Shown: in pieces, positions 7,876 through 13,524 of the stretch
How positions within the stretch are numbered: the first letter of the stretch is position 1
Layout of the letters: the number at the start of each line of letters is the position of its first letter
The notes under the pieces: model-generated
Seen by the model: the letters and a program-made list of their open reading frames with translations, nothing else
What the model was told of the DNA's origin: nothing
The model's database searches: none
Assembly: GCA_036502625.1 (NCBI GenBank)
Contig: DASXYG010000033.1
Location: 1-13,524 of the forward strand
Direction of reading: 5' to 3'
Source: DASXYG01 sp036502625
GTDB taxonomy: Bacteria; Actinomycetota; Actinomycetes; Streptosporangiales; Streptosporangiaceae
DNA: 13,524 nt
Program-made: the position numbers and the translations under genes

Positions 7876-8918
7876 GGCGCGACTCCTTCGAGGGGAAGCC
7901 CGGCCGTCTCGTCGAGGCCGAGCATGATGTTGGCGTTCTGCAGCGCCTGGCCGGCGGCGCCTTTTCCGAGGTTGTCCTCGGCGGTCACGATCACGACGCG
8001 GCCGGCCCCGGCGTCGTACGCGAGCTGGATCTGCACGCTGTTGGACCCGGCGGTCGCCCCGGTGGCGGGCCAGACGCCCTCGGGGAGCACGCGGACGAAC
8101 GGCTCGCCGTCGTACGCGGCGGTCAGCGACTCGCGCAGGCCCGCGGCGCCGGCGTACGGCACGGCGTTCGTGACGGCGAGGATGCCGCGCGGCATGGGGG
8201 CGAGCACGGGCGTGAACGACAGCCGTACGTCCTCGGCCGGGCGTCCGGCGGACTCGGCCACGGCCTGGCGGATCTCCGGGATGTGCTGGTGGGCGCCGCC
8301 GGCCTTGTACGTGGAGAGCTGGCCCATGACCTCGCTGCCCATCAGGTGGGCCTTTGCCGCGCGGCCCGCGCCTGACGTGCCCGAGGACGCGACGACGCTG
8401 ATGCTGCCGGGCTCGACGAGGCCGTCGCGGACCAGCGGCGCGATGCCGAGGATCACGGCGGTGGCGTAGCAGCCGGGGTTGGCGACGCGGCGCGTGCGGG
8501 CCACCTCGTCGCGGAGCTTGCCGGCGCCGTACGGGAGCTCCGGCAGGCCGTACGTCCAGCGTCCGGCGTGGGGCGTGCCGTAGTACGCGGTCCAGTCGCC
8601 GGCGGACGCGAGGCGGAAGTCGGCGCCGATGTCGACCACGGGGACGTCGTCGGGGATCCAGGACGCGACGCGGGCGGACTCGCCGTGCGGCAGGCCGAGG
8701 AAGACGGCGTCGGCGCCGGCGAACGCCTCGGGCGTGGTGGCGGTGAAGGTGTGGTCGGCCAGGGACGGCAGATGCGGATGCACGGACGTGACGGGGGCGC
8801 CCGCGTTGGACGCCGCCGTGACCGTGCCGATCTCGAACTCGGGGTGGCGCAGCAGCAGCCGCAGCAACTCCCCGCCCGCATAGCCGCTCGCACCCGCGAT
8901 CGCGACCCGTGTACCCAC
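7872..8918 (-). CDS. argC: N-acetyl-gamma-glutamyl-phosphate reductase
   Basis: ArgC reduces N-acetylglutamyl phosphate with NADPH to the semialdehyde. The 348-residue protein has the N-terminal dinucleotide-binding loop GASGYAGGELLR (9-20), the catalytic cysteine Cys150 in VANPGCYATA, the conserved HQHIPEI (210-216) containing the active-site histidine, and the C-terminal nucleotide-contact segment AEDNLGKGAAGQALQN (313-328). Translation starts at GTG 8918, seven bases after a perfect AGGAGG. It is the first gene of argCJBDR, and its upstream region carries a promoter with ArgR-like dyads, so arginine repression is expected. The stop overlaps argJ by 4 bp. Confidence 0.98.
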   Translation of the reverse strand: MGTRVAIAGASGYAGGELLRLLLRHPEFEIGTVTAASNAGAPVTSVHPHLPSLADHTFTATTPEAFAGADAVFLGLPHGESARVASWIPDDVPVVDIGADFRLASAGDWTAYYGTPHAGRWTYGLPELPYGAGKLRDEVARTRRVANPGCYATAVILGIAPLVRDGLVEPGSISVVASSGTSGAGRAAKAHLMGSEVMGQLSTYKAGGAHQHIPEIRQAVAESAGRPAEDVRLSFTPVLAPMPRGILAVTNAVPYAGAAGLRESLTAAYDGEPFVRVLPEGVWPATGATAGSNSVQIQLAYDAGAGRVVIVTAEDNLGKGAAGQALQNANIMLGLDETAGLPLEGVAP

Positions 8919-8925
8919 GGCTCGG

Positions 8926-8931
8926 CCTCCT
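8926..8931 (-). promoter_or_regulatory. Ribosome binding site of argC
   Basis: The minus strand reads AGGAGG, fully complementary to the 16S anti-Shine-Dalgarno, seven bases before the GTG at 8918. It is the strongest ribosome binding site in the arg operon and fixes the argC start, since any start further upstream would lie in the promoter region. Confidence 0.9.
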
Positions 8932-8957
8932 GATCAAGGACTGGGGGACGGAAACCA

Positions 8958-8996
8958 ATGCGAAACAGTATGCATGTATCCGCATAGGCATTCAAC
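8958..8996 (-). promoter_or_regulatory. Probable ArgR operator (tandem ARG boxes)
   Basis: The segment contains repeated ATGC/GCAT half-sites: ATGC at 8958 and 8970, GCAT at 8982 and 8988. Two 18-base readings stand out: a dyad TATGC-N8-GCATA at 8969-8986 with perfect 5-bp arms, and a pair 8958-8975 (ATGC-N10-GCAT) plus 8979-8996 (ending ATTCAAC) separated by 3 bases. Known ArgR operators are 18-bp imperfect palindromes, usually paired with a 2-3 bp gap, with half-sites like TGAAT or TGCATA. The site overlaps the -35 and -10 boxes and would block RNA polymerase. ArgR is encoded in the operon it would control. The exact register is not resolved. Confidence 0.68.
8967..8995 (-). promoter_or_regulatory. 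Predicted promoter of the argCJBDR operon
   Basis: On the minus strand a -35-like TTGAAT (8995-8990) and a -10-like CATACT (8972-8967) are separated by 17 bases. The expected start of transcription is near 8960, giving a leader of about 40 bases before argC. The segment is noticeably richer in A/T than its surroundings. It lies between the pheT hairpin (9016-9052) and the argC ribosome binding site, and the ArgR-like dyads overlap both hexamers. Confidence 0.65.
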
Positions 8997-9015
8997 CTCG
9001 GGGTGGCCGAACGCG

Positions 9016-9052
9016 CCGGTGCCCCGTACCGGCGGGCGGTACGGGGCACCGG
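9016..9052 (-). terminator. Strong hairpin after pheT
   Basis: A perfect 15-bp inverted repeat, CCGGTGCCCCGTACC and its complement, encloses a 7-base loop (9031-9037). It begins 18 bases after the pheT stop codon. There is no U-tract after it on either strand, as is common for actinomycete intrinsic terminators, so it may act as a terminator or as a 3'-end stabiliser that blocks exonucleases. It insulates the arg promoter from pheST read-through. Confidence 0.78.
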
Positions 9053-9070
9053 TCGGCCGGGCTGGACGGG

Positions 9071-11533
9071 TCAGGCGCGGAGGACCGCCTCCGTGCGGCG
9101 GGTCGCCTCCGCCACCGCGGACTCGCGTGCGGCGCCGACCTCCTCGGAGGTCAGCGTGCGGTCCGGGGCGCGGAAACGCAAGGTGTAGGCCAGGGACTTG
9201 TGGCCGTCGGCCACCTGCTCGCCGGTGTAGACGTCGAACAGGCGCAGCGACTCCAGGAGGTCGCCGGCGCCGGACCGCAGCGCGTCGGCGACGTCGGCGG
9301 CCGGGACCGCCTCGGGCACGACGAGCGCGACGTCCTGCGTGGCCACCGGATAGGACGAGATGTACGGCGCGCGCACCAGCGGGCCGGTGCCCAGGGCGTC
9401 GAGGTCGAGCTCCATGGCGCACGTGCGCGCGGGCAGGCCGTACGCCTCGACGACCCGCGGGTGCAGTTCGCCGCCGTGGCCCACCAGGGTGTCGCCGGCG
9501 TAGAGCGCGGCGCAGCGGCCGGGATGCCACGGGGCGTGCTGGTCGGCGCGCACCGTCAGCGTCACCCCCGCGGCGTCGGCCACCTCGCGCGCGGCCTCGA
9601 TGGCGTCCTGCCAGCCGGCCGTACGGCCCGGGCCCCACCAGCCGCTCCGGTCGCGCTCCCCCGCGAGCACCACGGCGACGCGCCGCGGCTGGTCGGGGAT
9701 GGCGGCCTCCACGGACGCCAGCTCCTCGGCCGTCGGGCCGCGGTCGACCGCCAGGCGCGGCGCGTGCTCGGGCGCGCCCGGCCGCGGCCGGAAGACCAGG
9801 CCCATCTCGAACAGCGCGACGTCGGTGAAGCCGCGCCCGACATTGCGGGTGAGCGTGCGCAGCAGGCCGGGCAGCAGGGTCGTGCGCATCAGCGGCTCGT
9901 CCTCGCTGAGCGGGTTGACCAGCCGGACGGCCGCGCGGCGCGGGTCGCCGGCGGGGAGCTGCAAAGCGTCGAGGTCCTTCGCCGAGATGAACGGGAACGC
10001 GAGGATCTCGTCGTAGCCGCGCTCCGCGAGCGTACGGCCGACGCGGCGGCGCAGCCGCTGCGACTCGGTCAGGCCGCGGCCGGGCGGCGCCACCGGCGGC
10101 ACGATCGGGATCGCCTCGTAGCCCTCCAGCCGGATGACCTCCTCGGCGAGGTCGTTCGGGTCGGTGAGGTCGGGCCGCCAGGACGGCGGGACGACGGTGA
10201 GCGGGTCGTCGCCGGTGACGGCGCAGCCGACCTCGGTGAGCCGGCGCACCACGGTGCCGCGGTCGTACGCGAGGCCGGAGACGCGGCCCGGGTGGGCGGC
10301 CGCCATGGTGATGGTGACCTGGGCCGGCTCGGCGCGCTCGTCGGTGCGGCCCGGACGCGGCGTGGCGCCGCCGAGCTCGGCGAGCAGCGCGACCGCGCGG
10401 GCGGAGGCGTACGGCGGCAGCTCGGGGTCGACGCCGCGCTCGAAGCGGTACGAGGAGTCGCTGTGCAGCTTGTGGCGGCGGCCCATGCGGCCGGTGCCCG
10501 GCGCGGAGAAGTGCGCGGCCTCGATGACCAGGCTGCTGGAGCCGTCGTCGATCTCGGTGTGGACGCCGCCCATGGTGCCGGCCATGGAGATCGGGCCGGT
10601 GTCGTCGGTGATCAGGATGTCGTCCGGGTCGAGCTCGCGGCGTACGTGGTCGAGCGTCTCCATGCGCTCCCCCGGCGCGGCGCGGCGCACGACGATGGTG
10701 CCGGAGAGCTTGGACCGGTCGAACGCGTGCAGCGGCTGGCCGAGCTCGAGCATGACGTAGTTGGTGACGTCGACGGCCAGCGACACCGAGCGGACGCCGC
10801 AGCGGGCCAGCCGCAGCACCATCCACATGGGCGTCGGCGCGGCCGGGTCGAGGCCGTCGACGGCGCGCAGCACGAACCGGTCGCAGGCGTCGGTGTCGGC
10901 GATGCGCGCCGGGTAGGCGTCGCCCTCGGAGTCGGTGGCCGGCAGCGGTACGTCGGCCGGGTCGCGGTACGCCGCGCCGTAGACGGTCGCCGCCTCGCGG
11001 GCGACGCCGCGGATGGACAGGGCGTAGCCGCGGTCCGGGGTGACGGCGATGTCCAGCACCTCGTCGGCCAGGGCGTACGTCTCGGCGAAGTCGGCGCCGA
11101 CGGGGGCGTCGGGCGGCAGCACGAGGATGCCGGAGTGGTCGTCGGAGATGTGCAGCTCCGACAGCGAGCAGATCATGCCGTCGGAGACGTGCCCGTACGT
11201 CTTCCGCGCGGTGATCGCGAACCCGCCCGGCAGGACGGTGCCGGGCAGCGCGACGGCGACCTTGTCGCCCGCGGCGAAGTTCGTGGCGCCGCAGATGATG
11301 CCGCGCGGCTCCGCCTCGCCGACCTCGACCTGGCAGAAGCGGATCGGCTTCTTGAAGCCGGCCAGCTCCTCGATCCCGGCGACGCGGCCGATGACCACGC
11401 CGGACACGTCACCGCCGACCGGCTCGACGGTCTCCACCTCGAGCCCGGCGGCGATCAGTTCGTCGGCCAGCTCCCGGCCGGTGACCGGCGGCAGCTCCGC
11501 GTACTCGCGGATCCACGACAGCGGCGCGCGCAT
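9071..11533 (-). CDS. pheT: Phenylalanyl-tRNA synthetase, beta subunit
   Basis: This is the large subunit of the cytoplasmic alpha2-beta2 phenylalanyl-tRNA synthetase; it binds tRNA-Phe and edits mischarged Tyr-tRNA-Phe. The 820-residue protein has the full bacterial domain order: an N-terminal start MRAPLSWIREY, an OB-fold tRNA-binding (EMAP-II-like) domain at about 41-150 (CGATNFAAGDKVAVALPG), the B3/B4 editing region at about 205-395 (DVTNYVMLELGQPLHAFD, 255-272; SYRFERGVDP, 361-370), a B5 domain at about 400-470 (SWRPDLTDPNDLAEEVIRLEG region), the catalytic-like core at about 490-700 (NPLSEDEPLMRTTLLPGLL, 540-558), and a C-terminal FDX-ACB anticodon-binding domain at about 725-818. ATG at 11533 shares one base with the pheS stop (TGATG), with GGAGG four bases upstream, so the subunits are translationally coupled. 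Upstream in-frame sequence is a shadow of pheS. Confidence 0.98.
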   Translation of the reverse strand: MRAPLSWIREYAELPPVTGRELADELIAAGLEVETVEPVGGDVSGVVIGRVAGIEELAGFKKPIRFCQVEVGEAEPRGIICGATNFAAGDKVAVALPGTVLPGGFAITARKTYGHVSDGMICSLSELHISDDHSGILVLPPDAPVGADFAETYALADEVLDIAVTPDRGYALSIRGVAREAATVYGAAYRDPADVPLPATDSEGDAYPARIADTDACDRFVLRAVDGLDPAAPTPMWMVLRLARCGVRSVSLAVDVTNYVMLELGQPLHAFDRSKLSGTIVVRRAAPGERMETLDHVRRELDPDDILITDDTGPISMAGTMGGVHTEIDDGSSSLVIEAAHFSAPGTGRMGRRHKLHSDSSYRFERGVDPELPPYASARAVALLAELGGATPRPGRTDERAEPAQVTITMAAAHPGRVSGLAYDRGTVVRRLTEVGCAVTGDDPLTVVPPSWRPDLTDPNDLAEEVIRLEGYEAIPIVPPVAPPGRGLTESQRLRRRVGRTLAERGYDEILAFPFISAKDLDALQLPAGDPRRAAVRLVNPLSEDEPLMRTTLLPGLLRTLTRNVGRGFTDVALFEMGLVFRPRPGAPEHAPRLAVDRGPTAEELASVEAAIPDQPRRVAVVLAGERDRSGWWGPGRTAGWQDAIEAAREVADAAGVTLTVRADQHAPWHPGRCAALYAGDTLVGHGGELHPRVVEAYGLPARTCAMELDLDALGTGPLVRAPYISSYPVATQDVALVVPEAVPAADVADALRSGAGDLLESLRLFDVYTGEQVADGHKSLAYTLRFRAPDRTLTSEEVGAARESAVAEATRRTEAVLRA

Positions 11534-12654
11534 CAGACCTCCATCCCGAAAGCCGAGGTGAAGCGGATGTCGCCCTCGACGATGTCGTACATGTCCTCGA
11601 CGCCGTGGCGGAACATCAGCGTGCGGTCGATGCCGAGGCCGAACGCCCAGCCGCTGTAGCGCTCGGTGTCGACGCCGGCGGCCACCAGCACGCGCGGGTT
11701 GACCATGCCGCAGCCGCCCAGCTCGATCCAGCCCTCCGAGGAGCACGTACGGCACGGGCGGTCCGGGTTGCCGACCGACGCGCCGCGGCACACGAAGCAC
11801 TCCATGTCGACCTCGGCGGACGGTTCGGTGAACGGGAAGTACGACGGGCGGAACCGGGTGCCGAGGCCCTCGCCGAACATCGCCGTGATGAACGCCTGGA
11901 TGCCGCCGCGCAGGTGGGCCATCGTGATGCCCTCGTCGACGACGAGGCCCTCGATCTGGTGGAACACCGGGGTGTGCGTGGCGTCGAGCTCGTCGGTGCG
12001 GAACGTGCGGCCGAGGCCCACGACGTAGACGGGCAGCGGGCGCGACAGCAGCGCGCGGATCTGGATGGGCGACGTGTGGGTGCGCAGCACCAGGCCCGAG
12101 TCGTCGCCGCCGGACGGCGACTGGACGTAGAAGGTGTCCTGCATGGCGCGCGCCGGGTGGTCGGGGCCGAAGTTGAGGGCGTCGAAGTTGAACCACTCCG
12201 CCTCGATCTCCGGGCCCTCGGCCACCTCGAAGCCCATGGCGACGAAGGCGTCGGCCATGCGCTCCTGGATGGTGGTCACGGGGTGGCGGGCGCCGCGCGG
12301 CGCGCGGTCCCACGGGAGCGTGACGTCGACGGCCTCCTCGGCGAGCGCACGCTGGTCGCGCTCGTCCTCGAGGACGGCCTGGCGCGCCGCGATGGCCTCG
12401 TTCACCGCGCGGCGCGCGGCGCCGACGCGCTTGCCGGCGTCGGCCTTCGCGGCCGGGGGCAGCGCGCCGATCTCGCGGTTGGCCAGCGCGAGCGGCGAGC
12501 GGTCTCCGGCGTGCGCGAGGCGGGTCTGCTTGAGTTCGTCGAGGCTGTTCGCCGCGGCTATGGCCGCGAGCGCCTCGTCGCGCATCCGGGCGACCTCGTC
12601 CGGGTGCAGTGCGGTGACCTCGACCGGGTCATAGGGCTTATTGGGTGCCGACAT
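11533..12654 (-). CDS. pheS: Phenylalanyl-tRNA synthetase, alpha subunit
   Basis: This is the catalytic subunit that activates phenylalanine and attaches it to tRNA-Phe. The 373-residue protein has an N-terminal coiled-coil tRNA-binding region (about 15-110, rich in Ala, Glu, Lys and Arg), followed by class II motifs: motif 1 around GFEVAEGPEIEAEWFNFDALN (141-161), motif 2 FRTDELDATHTPVFHQIEG (218-236) and motif 3 GLGIDRTLMFRHG (339-351). Four cysteines, Cys286-X2-Cys289-X11-Cys301-X2-Cys304, form a possible zinc ribbon just before the GCGMVNPRVL block. The start is ATG at 12654 because a GAGG lies five bases upstream and the protein then begins at the family-typical place; an in-frame GTG at 12696 is less likely. 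The gene starts 95 bp after the histidine kinase. No T-box or phenylalanine-rich leader peptide was seen upstream. Confidence 0.98.
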   Translation of the reverse strand: MSAPNKPYDPVEVTALHPDEVARMRDEALAAIAAANSLDELKQTRLAHAGDRSPLALANREIGALPPAAKADAGKRVGAARRAVNEAIAARQAVLEDERDQRALAEEAVDVTLPWDRAPRGARHPVTTIQERMADAFVAMGFEVAEGPEIEAEWFNFDALNFGPDHPARAMQDTFYVQSPSGGDDSGLVLRTHTSPIQIRALLSRPLPVYVVGLGRTFRTDELDATHTPVFHQIEGLVVDEGITMAHLRGGIQAFITAMFGEGLGTRFRPSYFPFTEPSAEVDMECFVCRGASVGNPDRPCRTCSSEGWIELGGCGMVNPRVLVAAGVDTERYSGWAFGLGIDRTLMFRHGVEDMYDIVEGDIRFTSAFGMEV

Positions 12655-12669
12655 GTCTTCCTCGACGTC

Positions 12670-12701
12670 CGCGTGGGCGGACTCCAGCGCCCGCACACGC
12701 G
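12670..12701 (-). other. Imperfect inverted repeat in the pheS leader
   Basis: The outer arms CGCGTG (12670-12675) and CACGCG (12696-12701) and the inner arms GGGCG (12675-12679) and CGCCC (12688-12692) can form a nested hairpin with a 3-base bulge. It lies 16 bases upstream of the pheS start, next to the ribosome binding site region. It could be a weak terminator of the kinase gene, an attenuator or translation-modulating structure, or a chance fold in GC-rich DNA. No U-tract follows. Confidence 0.35.
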
Positions 12702-12749
12702 CGGACGGTATCCGTCAGGGCCGGAATGAGCCCGCCGGGCCGTTGGAGT

Positions 12750-13524
12750 TCAGGCGAAGTCCGGGGCCCCGACGGGCAGGGTAAATCGGAACTGCGCGCC
12801 GCCACCGGGGGCGCGCTGCACGGTGATCGTACCGCCGTGCGCTTCGACGAGGCCCTTGACGATGAACAGGCCGAGCCCGGTGCCGCCGCGGCGCTTGCCC
12901 CGCCAGAACTGCCGGAAGACGCGCGGGGCCAACTCGGGCGTGACGCCCTCGCCCTCGTCGCTGACCGACACGGCGGTTCCTCCCTCGACCGGCTCAATCC
13001 TGATGGTGACAGTACCAGCGCCGTGGCGCACCGCGTTTTCCACCAGGTTGCCGAGGATCTGGTCGAGCTTGTCGGGGTCGAGCCACATCTCCGGCAGCGC
13101 CTCGGAGATGTCGAGCCGGAAGCGGTCGGCGGGGTCGCCGGCGGCGACGCGGCCATCGACGATGCGGCGGACGCGGGCGGCGATGTCGACGACCTGGCGG
13201 CGGATCTCCAGGCGGCCCGACTCGATGCGGGAGACGTCGAGCAGCTCGGTGATCAGCCGGGTGACGCGGTCGGCGTCGGCGTTGACCGTTTCGAGCATCA
13301 CGCGCTTCTGGTCGTCGGTGAAGCGGTCCCACTTGGCGAGCAGCGTGGCGGTGAACCCCTTCACACTGGTCAGCGGCGACCTGAGCTCGTGGGCGACGGT
13401 GGAGACGAGGTCGGCGCGGCTGCGTTCCGTACGGCCGCGCTGCGCGGCGTCGCGCAGGGTGACGGTGACGCGGACGACGTCGCCGCCGCGGCGCGGGCTC
13501 CGGGTGTAGGCCGCGGCGACCAGG
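12750..13524 (-). CDS. Sensor histidine kinase, C-terminal part (5' end outside window)
   Basis: The reading frame is open from the stop at 12752-12750 through the right edge, so only the last 257 residues are visible. They begin with LVAAAYTRSPRRGGDVVRVT followed by VTLRDAA, which looks like the final strands of a PAS domain, then a short linker. The H-box AHELRSPLTS follows with the phospho-accepting His encoded at 13391-13389. The HATPase domain has an N-box DQILGNLVENAVRHG, a G1 box SDEGEGV, an F-box VFRQFWRG and a G2 box GTGLGLFIVKG, all intact, so it should be catalytically active. It ends in GAPDFA. A GTG at 13364 codes for a residue inside the dimerisation helix and is not the start. 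No response regulator is in view, so it may be an orphan kinase. From memory, a kinase is also found directly upstream of pheS in Streptomyces. Signal unknown. Confidence 0.93.
   Translation of the reverse strand, partial: LVAAAYTRSPRRGGDVVRVTVTLRDAAQRGRTERSRADLVSTVAHELRSPLTSVKGFTATLLAKWDRFTDDQKRVMLETVNADADRVTRLITELLDVSRIESGRLEIRRQVVDIAARVRRIVDGRVAAGDPADRFRLDISEALPEMWLDPDKLDQILGNLVENAVRHGAGTVTIRIEPVEGGTAVSVSDEGEGVTPELAPRVFRQFWRGKRRGGTGLGLFIVKGLVEAHGGTITVQRAPGGGAQFRFTLPVGAPDFA

Noticed and set aside
8909..11659. Plus-strand open reading frame of about 916 codons opposite pheT
   Set aside because: The same codon-bias shadow effect: low-complexity composition, no recognisable domain, and it crosses the pheT hairpin and the arg promoter.
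12655..12749. T-box riboswitch or phenylalanine attenuator upstream of pheS
   Set aside because: I found no T-box core such as TGGNACCGCG, no leader peptide with clustered phenylalanine codons, and no terminator with a U-tract. Only an imperfect hairpin is present.

Overview
This window is very GC-rich chromosomal DNA from an actinomycete. The evidence is the strong G/C bias at third codon positions, several GTG starts, GC-rich hairpins without U-tails, and the gene order pheS-pheT-argC-argJ-argB-argD-argR ... argH-mpg-tyrS-rrn. From memory, this combines blocks known in Streptomyces (histidine kinase-pheST, argCJBDR) and in mycobacteria (pheST-arg cluster-mpg-tyrS, with an rRNA operon after tyrS). 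The genus cannot be fixed from this sequence alone; a Streptosporangiales or Actinomadura-like organism is a guess. Every gene recognised is on the minus strand, so transcription runs from right to left.

In transcription order: (1) 13524-12750, the C-terminal half of a PAS/HisKA-type sensor histidine kinase whose 5' end lies outside the window. (2) 12654-9071, pheS and pheT, the two subunits of phenylalanyl-tRNA synthetase, joined by a TGATG stop/start and followed by a perfect 15-bp hairpin. (3) 8996-8958, a promoter with overlapping ArgR-type dyads. (4) 8918-4045, argC-argJ-argB-argD-argR, in which each junction is a 4-bp ATGA or GTGA overlap. (5) 3971-601, argH, mpg (overlapping argH by 4 bp) and tyrS, ending in a hairpin terminator. 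(6) 544-1, a non-coding stretch with a well-formed promoter for an rRNA operon and the start of its leader, including a boxA-like element. The 16S gene itself would lie just beyond base 1.

The arg genes convert N-acetylglutamate through N-acetylornithine to ornithine (ArgB, ArgC, ArgD, ArgJ), and ArgH makes arginine from argininosuccinate. ArgR, the arginine-responsive repressor, is encoded in the same operon and probably binds the argC promoter and so controls its own synthesis. ArgB carries the N-terminal helix typical of arginine-inhibited acetylglutamate kinases, so both transcriptional and allosteric feedback are likely. The ornithine carbamoyltransferase (argF) and argininosuccinate synthase (argG) genes, which sit in this cluster in mycobacteria, are absent here.

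This is a conserved housekeeping region. I found no mobile element, CRISPR array, toxin-antitoxin pair or unknown gene cluster, and no credible undescribed system. The observations most worth following up are regulatory: the argC operator/promoter architecture, a dyad inside the spacer of the rRNA promoter, and unusually clean hairpins at operon boundaries.
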